DNA of 64,000 bases from UBA993 sp964389365 (GTDB lineage: Bacteria > Bacillota > Dethiobacteria > DTU022), in the NCBI GenBank assembly GCA_964389365.1, contig CAYMDO010000008.1, positions 6,082 to 70,081 of the forward strand, in the 5' to 3' direction. A program made the position numbers and the translations under genes. The notes beneath the pieces were generated by a model. It saw nothing but the letters and a program-made list of their open reading frames with translations, was not told the origin of the DNA and ran no database searches. This document shows, piece after piece, positions 16,493 to 26,161 of the stretch; within the stretch, counting starts at the first letter, position 1, and each line of letters opens with the position of its first letter.

Positions 16493-18019
16493 TTACCCCA
16501 ATAAGCTCGAACCGGTCATCGCCGCCGGTTTTTCCAGGCCTGCCAGAGCCAGGACAGTCGGGGCCACATCGGCGAGGATTCCATTTTCGCGCAGCGCCCT
16601 CATCTCCCTGCCGACAATTACAAAAGGCACCGGGTTTGCACTGTGTGCTGTTAACGTTTCGCCTGAGCCGTTCATCATCAGTTCGGCGTTGCCATGGTCG
16701 GCGGTGACAATCATCTCCCAGCCGCCGGCCAAAACCCCCGCTTCAATAGCACCCAAGCCGCGATCAACGGCCTCAACCGCTTTAACCGCCGCCCCGATGT
16801 TCCCGGTATGGCCTACCATATCGGCATTGGCAAAGTTGGCCACTATCAGGCGATGTTTGTTCCGGGTGACAGATTCAATTATTTCCCGGGTAACCTGCGG
16901 TGCGCTCATCTCCGGCTGCAGATCATAAGTGGCCACCTGCGGGGATGGAACGAGAATCCGGTCTTCCAGGTAAAAGGGTTCCTCCCTGCCGCCGCTGAAG
17001 AAAAAAGTGACGTGGGCATATTTCTCCGTTTCGGCAATTCGTACCTGGGTTAACCCCTGATCAGCGTAAACCTCGCCCAGCGTCGCCAGGACATCCTCAT
17101 TGCAAAAAACGATCGGAACCGGCAGGGACCGGTCGTACTCGGTCATGGTCACACAATGGGGAAGCGGTGGATCATCACCGCGGTCGAAATACTCAAAATC
17201 ACGATCGGTAAAAGCCCGGACCATCTGACGCATCCGGTCCGGACGAAAGTTGAAAAATATAACGCTGTCACCGCCGGCAATTGTTGTGACCGGTTTCCCG
17301 TCGCCGGTCGTGATGACCGACGGCTGGACAAATTCGTCTCCTTTGCCCCGGTCGTATGATTCTTTCAACGCCTGCAAAGCATTGCAGGCATGCAGGCCAA
17401 CACCTTTTGTGTAGGCGTCGTACGCTTTCCTGACCCGATCCCAGCGCCGATCCCGGTCCATGGCATAGTAACGGCCGCAAACTGTTGCCACCCTGCCTGT
17501 TCCATGATGCCTGCATAATCGCTCCAATTCGGCCAAAAAAGGCTCTGCGCCGAAAGGAACCGTATCCCTTCCATCTAAAATAGCATGAATAAAAAGGCGA
17601 TCCACTTTTTGCCGGCGGGCCATCTCCATCAGCCCCAGCAGGTGCTCAAAGTGGCTGTGCACCCCGCCGTCAGAGACAAGACCAACCAGGTGCAGGGCTC
17701 CGGAGCCATTCCGGACCCGCCCCATCGCCTCCAACAACACTGTATTGGCAAAGAATTCACCGGATTCCAGGTACCTGCTGATCCTCGTCAGGCCCTGGTA
17801 GACAATCCTTCCCGCACCCAAATTCAAATGACCCACCTCAGAATTGCCCATCTGGCCCGGCGGCAAACCGACCGCTTCTCCCGAAGCGTCGAGCAGGGTC
17901 CGGGGATACCGGCGGCAAAAGCGATCCATATTGGGCGTGGAAGCCAGATCTACGGCATTGCCCGCACCGGGCGCGGCGTAACCCCAGCCGTCAAGAATTA
18001 ACAGCAATACATTTTTCAA
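16493..18019 (-). CDS. gpmI: 2,3-bisphosphoglycerate-independent phosphoglycerate mutase
   Basis: Mn-dependent mutase interconverting 3- and 2-phosphoglycerate; 508 residues. The TTG start at 18019 overlaps the tpiA stop (TTGA). Alkaline-phosphatase-fold motifs: LLILDGWG at the N-terminus, GNSEVGHLNLGAGR with the phosphoserine, HAILDGRDT, VCGRYYAMDRD, NFANADMVGHTGN and IVTADHGNAE. The gene order pgk-tpiA-gpmI-eno is typical of Bacillota; gapA is not in this cluster. Confidence 0.97.
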   Translation of the reverse strand: MKNVLLLILDGWGYAAPGAGNAVDLASTPNMDRFCRRYPRTLLDASGEAVGLPPGQMGNSEVGHLNLGAGRIVYQGLTRISRYLESGEFFANTVLLEAMGRVRNGSGALHLVGLVSDGGVHSHFEHLLGLMEMARRQKVDRLFIHAILDGRDTVPFGAEPFLAELERLCRHHGTGRVATVCGRYYAMDRDRRWDRVRKAYDAYTKGVGLHACNALQALKESYDRGKGDEFVQPSVITTGDGKPVTTIAGGDSVIFFNFRPDRMRQMVRAFTDRDFEYFDRGDDPPLPHCVTMTEYDRSLPVPIVFCNEDVLATLGEVYADQGLTQVRIAETEKYAHVTFFFSGGREEPFYLEDRILVPSPQVATYDLQPEMSAPQVTREIIESVTRNKHRLIVANFANADMVGHTGNIGAAVKAVEAVDRGLGAIEAGVLAGGWEMIVTADHGNAELMMNGSGETLTAHSANPVPFVIVGREMRALRENGILADVAPTVLALAGLEKPAAMTGSSLLG

Positions 18020-18783
18020 TGGAGAACCGCCTTCCTGGCAGCCTGGATTAAGGCGCTGAAAGACCTGGCATCCAGGCTGGCCCCACCCACCAACGCCCCT
18101 GATACTGATGGTAACGCCATGTAAGATCCGATATTTTCTGTATTAACAGATCCCCCGTACTGCACCCTTAACCCTTTCGCGCTAGCAGCCCCGAACTGCT
18201 CGGCTGTCAGCCGGTACACGAGAGAAGCCGCATCTTCGACATCATCAGCCGAAGCCGCCCTGCCGGAGCCGATCGCCCAGACTGGCTCGTAGGCCACGAC
18301 CAGGTTTGAAAAGTCTTGAACCGCCAGGCCTTCCAGGGCAGCAAACAGCTGCCTTTTAATGACCGCCGCAGTCTCTTCCCGATCCCTTTCGCTTTCTGTT
18401 TCACCGAGGCATAAAATTGGTGTCAGCCCGGCTGCCAGGGCTGCTTTTACTTTCAAACTTGTCTGCTGATCTGTTTCACCCATCTGGTGGCGCCGTTCGG
18501 AATGCCCGATTATCACGAATCTGACACCGTATTCCAAAAGCATCAAAGCGGAAATTTCCCCGGTGTAAGCCCCCTGTTCTTCCCAGTGCATATTCTGGGA
18601 ACCGATTTTTACCACACTGCCTTTAAAACCGTCCGCAGCAGCCGCCAGGGAGGTAAAAGGCGGGCAGGCAACTACATCAACCCCTTCAAAAAGGGCTTCG
18701 CCCCGGCGCAGCTCCTGACAAAAAGCAGCCGTTTCGGCTGCAGTTTTATGCATCTTCCAGTTTGCCGCTATAATCAGTCTCAT
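18016..18783 (-). CDS. tpiA: Triosephosphate isomerase
   Basis: Interconverts DHAP and GAP. ATG 18783 follows GGGAGGTAACT and gives MRLIIAANWKMHKT, 255 residues. Catalytic residues visible: Lys in NWKM, His in IIGHSERR, Glu in VAYEPVWAIGSG, and the phosphate-binding VQYGGSVN near the C-terminus. The gene ends four bases inside gpmI, so expression is coupled. Confidence 0.97.
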   Translation of the reverse strand: MRLIIAANWKMHKTAAETAAFCQELRRGEALFEGVDVVACPPFTSLAAAADGFKGSVVKIGSQNMHWEEQGAYTGEISALMLLEYGVRFVIIGHSERRHQMGETDQQTSLKVKAALAAGLTPILCLGETESERDREETAAVIKRQLFAALEGLAVQDFSNLVVAYEPVWAIGSGRAASADDVEDAASLVYRLTAEQFGAASAKGLRVQYGGSVNTENIGSYMALPSVSGALVGGASLDARSFSALIQAARKAVLH

Positions 18784-18815
18784 AGTTACCTCCCGCAAGA
18801 TATTATCGACAATAA

Positions 18816-19994
18816 CTAGCGCAATACGCTGATGCCGGGCAGTTCTTTGCCTTCCCAAAACTCCAGGGTAGCGCCGCCCCCGGTCGAAATAAAGCTGACC
18901 TGATCAGCCAGCCCGAAGGATTCAACAGCAGCGACCAGGTCGCCTCCGCCTATAACCGAGTAAGCCCGGCCGACGGCAATCGCCCTGGCCACAGCAGCAG
19001 TCCCCTGCTCAAATGGCGGGATTTCGAACACCCCGAGCGGACCGTTCCAGACCACCATACCGGCCTGATTGACCACTTCACTGAAAAGCGCCGCCGTCTG
19101 CGGGCCGATATCAACAGCTTTCCAGTCCCCGTCAACTACCTGCGGTTCCATCACCGCACGGGGGCTGCCCGCTTCAAGCTTGCGGGCAACAACAAGATCA
19201 ACCGGCAAAACCAGGCGGCAGGTGCTCTTTTCTGCCTCAGCCAACAGTTTGGAGGCGTTCTGAAGCTGTTCTTTTTCAACAAAAGAATCTCCGAGGTGGT
19301 AACCTTTTGCCGCAAGTAAGGTGTTTGCCATGCCCCCGCCGACAAGCAGCGTATCGGCCAGTTCCAGGAAACGGCTGACCACGCCGATTTTATCGGATAC
19401 TTTGGCCCCGCCCAGGATTGCAACCAGGGGACGCCCCGGCGCCTCGAGGCAGCGGGAAAGTTCTTCTATTTCCTTCTGCATCAATAACCCGGCGTAAGCT
19501 GGAATAAATGAAGCCACCCCGACCGTGGAAGCGTGGGCGCGATGGGCAGTACCGAAAGCATCATTGACAAAAAGGTCAAAAGGGGCCGCCAGGTCACGGG
19601 CAAAACCGGGGTCGTTCTTCTCCTCGCCCTTTTCGAAACGTACATTTTCGAGCAGCAGCAGCTCGCCCTCGGCCAGGGAGAAAAGCGCCGCCTTCACTTC
19701 AGGGCCGGTTACAACATCCAGCTTTTTAACCGGCCGGCCCAGCAGTTCGCCCAGTTTTTCAGCCACCGGGTCGAGTTTCAGGCCCGGGTCCGGTTCCCCT
19801 TTCGGGCGCCCGAGATGCGAAACAAGGGCCAGCCGGGCACCGTTCTCCAGCAGCAGTCTGATCGTCGGCAGGGCCGCCCTGATACGGGTATCGTCGCGAA
19901 CGGCACCGCCCTCCAGGGGCACATTGAAATCAACCCTCATCAGCACATTCTGTCCTTTAACATCGATCTTTTTGATACTCCCGGTTTTTATCAA
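18816..19994 (-). CDS. pgk: Phosphoglycerate kinase
   Basis: Transfers phosphate from 1,3-bisphosphoglycerate to ADP; 392 residues, standard. TTG 19994 after GGGGGTAGGCTGAG. Motifs: VLMRVDFNVPL, SHLGRPKGE, FVNDAFGTAHRAHAST, ILGGAKVSDKI and nucleotide-binding GGGDLVAAV. It lies 20 bases after rpoN and 32 bases before tpiA. The stop is TAG, backed up by an in-frame TAA nine codons further; this matters in a cell that may decode TAG as pyrrolysine. Confidence 0.97.
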   Translation of the reverse strand: MIKTGSIKKIDVKGQNVLMRVDFNVPLEGGAVRDDTRIRAALPTIRLLLENGARLALVSHLGRPKGEPDPGLKLDPVAEKLGELLGRPVKKLDVVTGPEVKAALFSLAEGELLLLENVRFEKGEEKNDPGFARDLAAPFDLFVNDAFGTAHRAHASTVGVASFIPAYAGLLMQKEIEELSRCLEAPGRPLVAILGGAKVSDKIGVVSRFLELADTLLVGGGMANTLLAAKGYHLGDSFVEKEQLQNASKLLAEAEKSTCRLVLPVDLVVARKLEAGSPRAVMEPQVVDGDWKAVDIGPQTAALFSEVVNQAGMVVWNGPLGVFEIPPFEQGTAAVARAIAVGRAYSVIGGGDLVAAVESFGLADQVSFISTGGGATLEFWEGKELPGISVLR

Positions 19995-20014
19995 CTCAGC
20001 CTACCCCCAACCTT

Positions 20015-21451
20015 TCAAGATCGTCGGCGTTTATATGAAGCAGGCAACGCCAGCTCTTCCCTGTACTTGGCAACCGTTCTTCTAGAAATATTGATCCCCT
20101 TATCCTGCAGCAGCTCGGCCAGGTTTTGATCGCTAAGCGGCCGGTCTGCATCTTCGGCATCGATCAATTCCCTCATGTAGGTCTTGATGCTGTGCGAAGA
20201 GTAATCTACCCCGCCTGCTCCGGTAAGGCCGCTGGAGAAGAAAAACTTCAAGGGGAACAGGCCCCTGGGGGTCTGGATATACTTGCCGGCACTGGCACGG
20301 CTCACTGTTGACTCGTGAACTCCGATGTTGGTAGCCACTTCTTTTAAGGTAAGAGGTTTAAGGTTCTTAATGCCCAGCTCCAAAAAGGCTTCCTGAATGC
20401 GGACGATTTCCTGGGCAACCTTAAAAAGGGTAATCCTTCTTTGTTCGATGCTGCGGATCAGCCAGTATGCTTTTTCAATCTTTGCCTTGACATAGCTTGA
20501 AAGCTGCTCATCGCCGGCGCCGTCTCTCAGGATCTGCTGGTAAAACGGGCTGATAACCAGGTGCGGGATTCTGCTGTCGTTAGCCGTCACAAGATACTGA
20601 CCGTCAATTTTTTCAACCAGAATATCGGGTACGATGTAGCGTGTCTCTTCACCCTCGCCGAAAATACTGCCCGGCTTTGGATTTAGCGTGCGGATGAAAT
20701 CAACCGCTTCTTTCACCTGCTCTTCCGTGCAACCGAGCCGGCCGGTCAGAAAACGGTAACGGCCGTCCGCGGCGGCAGGTAGGTAGTGGGTGACAACAGC
20801 TACTGCCAGCTGAGGAGGATCGTCCAGGCGCTGCAGCTGCAGTAAAAGGCATTCCTGCAGATTGCGGCAGCCAATACCGGCGGGCTCAAGCTTTTGAATA
20901 ACTTTTAACGCATCTTCGGTTTCAGCAGGTTCGGCACCGATCGCTTCGGTCAGATCTTCAAGTTCACCCTGCAGGTACCCGTTGTGATCCAGGTTTCCTG
21001 CCAGGTAAGCGGCAACGTTAAACTGATGCGGCGAAAGGTTAAGCATCCGCAGCTGCGCGCAAAGATCTTCCTGCATGGAGCCGGTCATACCGGCACAATT
21101 TTCTACAGTTGGCTGATGTTCAGCATCCTCGCGCGAACGGACCGGAGCATAATAGCTGCTGTCAAGGTCCATGTCGCGAAAATACTCTTCCCAGGGCAGA
21201 TCGTCTGCGGAAGCTGCTGCTGCCGCTTCGCCGGCTGCTGCCGCTTCTTCGTTTTCCGATTCTTTATCCTGCTCTTTTTCCGGTTCGGGGTTATCCTGAA
21301 TCTCCAGGACCGGGTTGTCCAGCAACTCCTGCTCGATATGTTCGATCAGCTCGAGCGAGGAGTACTGCAAAAGGGTAATTGCCAGCTTCAGCTCAGGTGT
21401 GATAATTAGTTTTTGGCTTTGTTCAAGCTTTAAGTTATAATCGATTTTCAT
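20015..21451 (-). CDS. rpoN: RNA polymerase sigma-54 factor
   Basis: 478 residues from ATG 21451 (GGGAG upstream). Region I is Gln/Leu-rich (LEQSQKLIITPELKLAITLLQYSSLELIEHIEQELLDNP), followed by an acidic Ala/Glu-rich linker. The core-binding and HTH part (LKEVATNIGVHESTVSRA) leads to the C-terminal RpoN box (ISRRTVAKYREEL) that reads the -24 element. Sigma-54 needs enhancer-binding ATPases and often controls amine and nitrogen catabolism. No activator gene lies in the window. It heads the glycolytic row, a position often held by CggR in other Bacillota. Confidence 0.95.
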   Translation of the reverse strand: MKIDYNLKLEQSQKLIITPELKLAITLLQYSSLELIEHIEQELLDNPVLEIQDNPEPEKEQDKESENEEAAAAGEAAAAASADDLPWEEYFRDMDLDSSYYAPVRSREDAEHQPTVENCAGMTGSMQEDLCAQLRMLNLSPHQFNVAAYLAGNLDHNGYLQGELEDLTEAIGAEPAETEDALKVIQKLEPAGIGCRNLQECLLLQLQRLDDPPQLAVAVVTHYLPAAADGRYRFLTGRLGCTEEQVKEAVDFIRTLNPKPGSIFGEGEETRYIVPDILVEKIDGQYLVTANDSRIPHLVISPFYQQILRDGAGDEQLSSYVKAKIEKAYWLIRSIEQRRITLFKVAQEIVRIQEAFLELGIKNLKPLTLKEVATNIGVHESTVSRASAGKYIQTPRGLFPLKFFFSSGLTGAGGVDYSSHSIKTYMRELIDAEDADRPLSDQNLAELLQDKGINISRRTVAKYREELALPASYKRRRS

Positions 21452-21562
21452 ATAACCGGCTCCCGCCAAACCATATTCATTCCGGCCCTGTGGTCTAAAA
21501 GCCTATTTCGACAACAGAAGCTGCATTTCCTGCCTTTAATTACCCGGCTGGCATGATATTTG

Positions 21563-22507
21563 CTACGGTTTGGTTTTACCGGTTTTACGGCTGATCTGCT
21601 CCAGCTGCCGGAAACGGTGACTGATACCTGACTTTGTTAGCGGAGGGTTTGACAATTCGCCTAACTCTTTAAAAGACGCTTCGGGATATTTGCGGCGCAG
21701 CAGGACAATCTCTTTCAATGACGGGGAAAGAGTATTAAGGCCGAAGGTGCGGTCAATTTCGTCGATCAGGTCCAGCTGGTGCTGGGCTGAAGCCACTACT
21801 TTTCCGAGGTTGGCTGTTTCACAGTTCACCAGGCGGTTAACCCTGTTGCGCATGCTCTTGACCACGCGCTGGCTTTCCAACTGCAGCAGGGCGCTTCCGG
21901 CGCCGATTATCCTCAGGAAGTCGGCAACGGCCTCGGCATTTTTAAAATAGAGATATGCTGTATCGTTTCTGATCCTTAATAGCGGATCAAGGTGGTAGAA
22001 ATGGAGCAACTGCTGATATACCCCCGTATCTTCGGGGCTGCCGCAGTTTATTTCCAGGTGGTAGCCTGAGCGCCTGGAAACAGAAATACTGCCACCGGCC
22101 AGAAATGCGCCTTTTAAAAAAGCCCTGCGGCAGCAGCTTCGCCTTGGAACAGCACCATAGCGGCGCGACAGGGTTAAAAAACGGCCGGCTTCTTTCAGGT
22201 CAAGATAGACCAGCAGCGCATCTACCTGCCCGCTGCCGTAGACCTGGACTACAAACTGGCTTCTGCGCAGCCGTACCTCCTGCCGCCGATAAATCAGCGG
22301 CGCTTCCACCCCCGCTTGACGAAGCAGGTTAAACAGGCGGCGGGCAACGGAAATATGGTCAACCATGACACTGAGGCTGTAATCCTTCTGCCTGAAAGTG
22401 TAATAGCCGCTTTTAAGCAAAAGTGCTTTCAGCTCCCAGGAACTGCAGCATTGAGAACCGGCTTCCTGCCTGGTCAGCTCTTCCTTGACCTGCCTGGTTA
22501 AAGACAA
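21563..22507 (-). CDS. whiA: DNA-binding protein WhiA
   Basis: 314 residues: an N-terminal degenerate LAGLIDADG homing-endonuclease-like fold (AFLKGAFLAGGSISV...YHLEI) and a C-terminal sigma-4-like HTH (LPSLKEIVLLRRKYPEASFKELGELSNPPLTKSGISHRFRQLEQI). WhiA affects division and chromosome segregation in Bacillota. TTG 22507 after GGGAGGGAATCCC. The stop is TAG, with TAA nine codons later. rapZ lies 18 bases upstream; yvcK, usually between rapZ and whiA, is absent. Confidence 0.93.
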   Translation of the reverse strand: MSLTRQVKEELTRQEAGSQCCSSWELKALLLKSGYYTFRQKDYSLSVMVDHISVARRLFNLLRQAGVEAPLIYRRQEVRLRRSQFVVQVYGSGQVDALLVYLDLKEAGRFLTLSRRYGAVPRRSCCRRAFLKGAFLAGGSISVSRRSGYHLEINCGSPEDTGVYQQLLHFYHLDPLLRIRNDTAYLYFKNAEAVADFLRIIGAGSALLQLESQRVVKSMRNRVNRLVNCETANLGKVVASAQHQLDLIDEIDRTFGLNTLSPSLKEIVLLRRKYPEASFKELGELSNPPLTKSGISHRFRQLEQISRKTGKTKP

Positions 22508-22525
22508 GGGATTCCCTCCCGGTTC

Positions 22526-23386
22526 CTATTTTTCGATGTCGCGGTGTTCCACCGCTACGTTGTAACGGGAGCCCAAAAACCGCCCCAGATCTTCCGCGAG
22601 CACCACCGATCGATGTTTCCCCCCGGTACAGCCGATACTGATCACAAGGTTAGACTTTCCTTCCTTAATATAAAAAGGAATCGAAAATTCGAGCAGGTCT
22701 TTAACCTTATCGAAGTAACGCCCCGTCTCCGACCACTTCCAGACAAACTCCCTGACCCGGTTATCTTCGCCCGTCAGCTGTTTAAATTCTTCAACATAGT
22801 AAGGGTTGGGCAAAAAGCGAACATCAAATACCAGGTCCGAGTCCGGCGGCAAACCATGCTTGAAGCCAAAAGAAAGCAGCTGAATCCGCATATTTTTATC
22901 ACGCTGTTCCGGTTCATAGATATCAACTATCTTTGCTTTAAGTTCCCAGGGCTTGAGGGCGGTAGTATCGATTTCCCGGCTCGCTTTACCGCGCAGGGCG
23001 CTTAGCGCCTCCTGCTCCCTGCCGATCGCCTCCGGCAGGCTGAGCCCACCCAGGGGATGCCGACGGCGTGTCTCCTTGTAGCGTCGAATCAGCGTTTCAT
23101 CTGAGGCAACAAGAAAGAGAATCTCGTAATCGACATTATAGCCCTCCAACTCCTGTAAAGCCTTGAACAGGTCATTGAAGAAAGCCGCCCCGCGCATGTC
23201 GCAGACTAATGCCACTTTTTTGTTTTCCGACTGCAAAATAAGGTCGGCAAACTTCGAGATCAAAGTAGGCGGCATATTGTCTACGCAGTAGTAGCCCAGG
23301 TCCTCAAAACAATCCAGGGCATGGCTCTTGCCTGCGCCTGACAGCCCGGTGATCAAAATCATCCTGATCGCAACAGCCCTCTCCAT
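22526..23386 (-). CDS. rapZ: RapZ/YvcJ family P-loop nucleotide-binding protein
   Basis: 286 residues with an N-terminal Walker A (ITGLSGAGKS), the DMRGAAFF and ETRRRHPL segments and the C-terminal ISIGCTGGKHRSV motif of the family. In E. coli RapZ controls glmS small RNAs; in Bacillus YvcJ hydrolyses nucleotides and influences competence. ATG 23386 follows AGGAGGGATAGCGG, overlapping the upstream gene end. It stops with TAG; the next seven codons lead in frame straight into the whiA start. Confidence 0.93.
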   Translation of the reverse strand: MERAVAIRMILITGLSGAGKSHALDCFEDLGYYCVDNMPPTLISKFADLILQSENKKVALVCDMRGAAFFNDLFKALQELEGYNVDYEILFLVASDETLIRRYKETRRRHPLGGLSLPEAIGREQEALSALRGKASREIDTTALKPWELKAKIVDIYEPEQRDKNMRIQLLSFGFKHGLPPDSDLVFDVRFLPNPYYVEEFKQLTGEDNRVREFVWKWSETGRYFDKVKDLLEFSIPFYIKEGKSNLVISIGCTGGKHRSVVLAEDLGRFLGSRYNVAVEHRDIEK

Positions 23387-23389
23387 CCG

Positions 23390-24211
23390 CTATCCCTCCT
23401 GCTCCAGAATAAAGCGCTCGATTATCTCCGCAACCCCGTCATCTTCATTTGAAGCGGCCACATAATCGGCAGCCGCTTTAACTTCGGGGCGGGCATTGCC
23501 CACCGCCACGCCCAGCCCGGCGAAAGCAAGCATATCTATGTCATTCGGGCCGTCACCGACAGCAATCACCTGCTCGGGCCTGATCCCCTGCTGTTCTGTA
23601 AACCAGCTGAGCGTCTGCCCCTTGGTCGCCAGTCGATCCGTAATCTCCAGGAAATACGGCCTAGATTGCAGGATGGCCAGCCGGTCATTAAAATCAGCCC
23701 GCAGGGTTTCCTCGATATCCTCAATTGTGCCGTCCCAGTGGATAATGCTCATTTTCGTCGGGCAGCTGCCGTTGCGCATAAGAAATCTGCTTAGGCTGCC
23801 GACCGGCTGCAGTTCGATGCCGGTCATAGCCTGGTAGTAGCGGGACTGCTCGCTTTCTTCCCTGATGAATAGCTGATCCTCGAGGAAAACGGAGATGTGG
23901 TACCCGGTTTTTTCTGCCCGTTCCAGCACATCAACTGCAACCTGGTTTGGAATCGGCCGGTGCAGCAGCGTTTCCATGCTGCGGGCCTTTTTGACCAGGG
24001 CGCCGTGGTAATTGATCAACGGGCAGTCTTCTTTAAACCCCAGCTCTTCCAGGTAACCGACAGATGTTTTGAACATCCGCCCGGTAACAATTAGGAATTT
24101 AACCCCCGCTAAAACAGCCCGGCGGATTGATACCCGGTTGCGCTCCGAAATGGACGAGCTGCTGTTCAACAGCGTATCGTCAAGATCGACGGCCAGCAGG
24201 CGATATTCCAT
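23390..24211 (-). CDS. Cof-type HAD-superfamily phosphatase
   Basis: About 273 residues with HAD motif I (VDLDDTLLNSSSSIS), motif II in LIVTGRM and motif IV GDGPNDIDMLAFAGLGVAVGNA, the Cof/YwtE subfamily layout with a type-IIB cap. These hydrolyse sugar phosphates or FMN-type phosphoesters; the substrate is not predictable. ATG 24211 after GAGGTGGATCAGGTT. It sits between uvrC and rapZ and ends in TAG. Confidence 0.88.
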   Translation of the reverse strand: MEYRLLAVDLDDTLLNSSSSISERNRVSIRRAVLAGVKFLIVTGRMFKTSVGYLEELGFKEDCPLINYHGALVKKARSMETLLHRPIPNQVAVDVLERAEKTGYHISVFLEDQLFIREESEQSRYYQAMTGIELQPVGSLSRFLMRNGSCPTKMSIIHWDGTIEDIEETLRADFNDRLAILQSRPYFLEITDRLATKGQTLSWFTEQQGIRPEQVIAVGDGPNDIDMLAFAGLGVAVGNARPEVKAAADYVAASNEDDGVAEIIERFILEQEG

Positions 24212-24283
24212 AACCTGATCCACCTCGGTTATACTATACCATACAGTGCATGCCCGGTTTTACCGGCCGGCGCAAAAACCCCT

Positions 24284-26140
24284 TTATTTAAGCCCGGCAC
24301 GGCCGGCCGCGTAGATTTTTTCCGCCAGGGCACGGTTAATGCCCGGCACACTGCAAAGCTCTTCAATGCCGGCCAAACGCACCTGCTCGATACTGCCAAA
24401 TGCAGCTAGCAAAGCCGCCCTCTTTGCCGGGCCGACCCCCGGAATATTCTCAAGTCGCGATCGGATAGCGCTGCGGCCCTTCAGCGCCCGGTGGCCGCTT
24501 ACAGCAAAACGGTGCGCCTCGTTCCTGATCCGCTGCAGCAGCTGCAGGGCGGCATTATCCGCCGGCAGCATCACCGGCAGTGACGACCCGGCCAGGTAGA
24601 GGCGATCCGGGTCTTTGGCCAGGGCCGCAAGAGGGACTTTTTCAAGCGGGCCGCCGTGCAGGGCTTCAGCTGCTGAGCTTAGCTGGCCTCTGCCCCCATC
24701 AATCAGGAGCAGGTCGGGCTGCGGCCCCCTGGCGGCGCCTGCCGCCATCCTCTGCAAAACCTCGGCCAGGGCCGCATAGTCATCGCCCGGTGCCGCTTTT
24801 TTAATATTAAAACGGCGGTACTCATCTTTACCGGCTTCGCCGTTAATGAAAACAACCATCGCCCCGACAGCAGCCCCGCCGCGCAGGTGTGAGATATCGT
24901 ATGCTTCAATCCGCTCCGGGGGCTGTTCGGCACCAAGCAGGCGGCCCAGTTCGGCCAGCGGCTCTTCTGTGCGGCGTGATCTTGTTTCCGCCTCTTCTTC
25001 CAGTTTTAAGAGAGCGTTTTTCTCGGCCAGGTTAACCAGCTTGTGCAGACTGCCCCACCGGGGTGACCGCAGTTTAACCCTGTAGCCGGCCTTATCGCCC
25101 AACCAGGCAGAAATCAGCTCTGCATCAGCAGGCTCAGTGCCGGACACTATTTCCGGAGGAGGTTTTTCAACCCGGCTGTAGTAAGATTTAATAAATGAGG
25201 CCATAACCTCTGCGTCGTCAAGATCATCGGCTCCGGTCAGGTTAAAATGCTTCTGGCTGAGCAGCTTGCCATCGCGGACCATGAACAGGTGAACCGCAGC
25301 ATATATATTAAGCCGGGCCAGGGCCAGGATGTCGCTGTCGGGCCTGCCCCCGGTGAACAGCATCTTCTGCTGCTGCCCGGTTACCTGCTGCAGGGCCAGG
25401 CAGCGATCCCGGATAGCGGCTGCCCTTTCAAATTGTTCGGCGGCTGCGGCTGCTTCCATATCGCGTATTAAACCTTTTTCCAGTTCGCCAAGCCGTCCCT
25501 CCAGGAAGAGTGCCGTCTGCTGAACAACCTGCATGTAGTCTTCGGGGCCGACCGCCTCATCTCCGCGGCAGGGCGCCAGGCAGCGCTTAATCTGGTAATT
25601 GAGGCAGGGCCTTTCAGCTGCCGGGCTGCCATCCAGCGGCTGACGGCAGCGGCGCAGGGGTAACAGAGTGCCGAGGAAATCCATCGTATCACGCACAGCG
25701 CCGACGTCGGTATATGGGCCAAAGCGGCGCTCGGACCTTCCCGGGTAAGCCTCAAAGCGCGCTTTGCGCGAGCTTTTCTGCGCAAGGCGCAGCAGCTCCA
25801 GGCGCGGGTATAACTCGGGGGTAATCAGCAGGTAAGGGTAATCCTTGTCATCCTTCAGGTTAACGTTAAAACGGGGGCGGTGCTCCTTAATCAGGCTGCA
25901 CTCAAGGATGAGCGCTTCGACTTCACTGTCAGTAACCAGGTAATCGATCGAGGCGAGCTGATTCAGGAGCGAACGCAGGCGCGGGGAAAAATCAACTTTG
26001 CCGGTCAGGTACGAACGGACCCTCTTGCGCAGCGAACCGGCTTTGCCGACATAAATAATCCGGTCCTGCCTGTCCTTCAGCAGGTAAACGCCAGGCAGGT
26101 CGGGAAAACGGCTGACCTTATCCTTAAGCTCTTCCAACAC
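24284..26140 (-). CDS. uvrC: UvrABC system protein C
   Basis: 618 residues. GIY-YIG nuclease domain at the N-terminus (PGVYLLKDRQDRIIYVGKAGSLRKRVRSYL), UVR motif near 200–235 (LIRDMEAAAAAEQFERAAAIRDR), RNase-H-like 5'-incision domain (AYDISHLRGG...LLIDGGRGQLS), and a C-terminal helix-hairpin-helix pair (LENIPGVGPAKRAALLAAFGS, LCSVPGINRALAEKIY). It makes both incisions in nucleotide excision repair. GTG start at 26140. It is 21 bases downstream of uvrA; all three uvr genes form one cluster. Confidence 0.97.
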   Translation of the reverse strand: MLEELKDKVSRFPDLPGVYLLKDRQDRIIYVGKAGSLRKRVRSYLTGKVDFSPRLRSLLNQLASIDYLVTDSEVEALILECSLIKEHRPRFNVNLKDDKDYPYLLITPELYPRLELLRLAQKSSRKARFEAYPGRSERRFGPYTDVGAVRDTMDFLGTLLPLRRCRQPLDGSPAAERPCLNYQIKRCLAPCRGDEAVGPEDYMQVVQQTALFLEGRLGELEKGLIRDMEAAAAAEQFERAAAIRDRCLALQQVTGQQQKMLFTGGRPDSDILALARLNIYAAVHLFMVRDGKLLSQKHFNLTGADDLDDAEVMASFIKSYYSRVEKPPPEIVSGTEPADAELISAWLGDKAGYRVKLRSPRWGSLHKLVNLAEKNALLKLEEEAETRSRRTEEPLAELGRLLGAEQPPERIEAYDISHLRGGAAVGAMVVFINGEAGKDEYRRFNIKKAAPGDDYAALAEVLQRMAAGAARGPQPDLLLIDGGRGQLSSAAEALHGGPLEKVPLAALAKDPDRLYLAGSSLPVMLPADNAALQLLQRIRNEAHRFAVSGHRALKGRSAIRSRLENIPGVGPAKRAALLAAFGSIEQVRLAGIEELCSVPGINRALAEKIYAAGRAGLK

Positions 26141-26161
26141 CTGACCATCCCCACCAGATTT

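Noticed and set aside
20015..20129. Overlap of rpoN with a plus-strand frame as a nested gene
   Set aside because: The plus-strand frames here lack any recognisable domain, and the RpoN box occupies the region.
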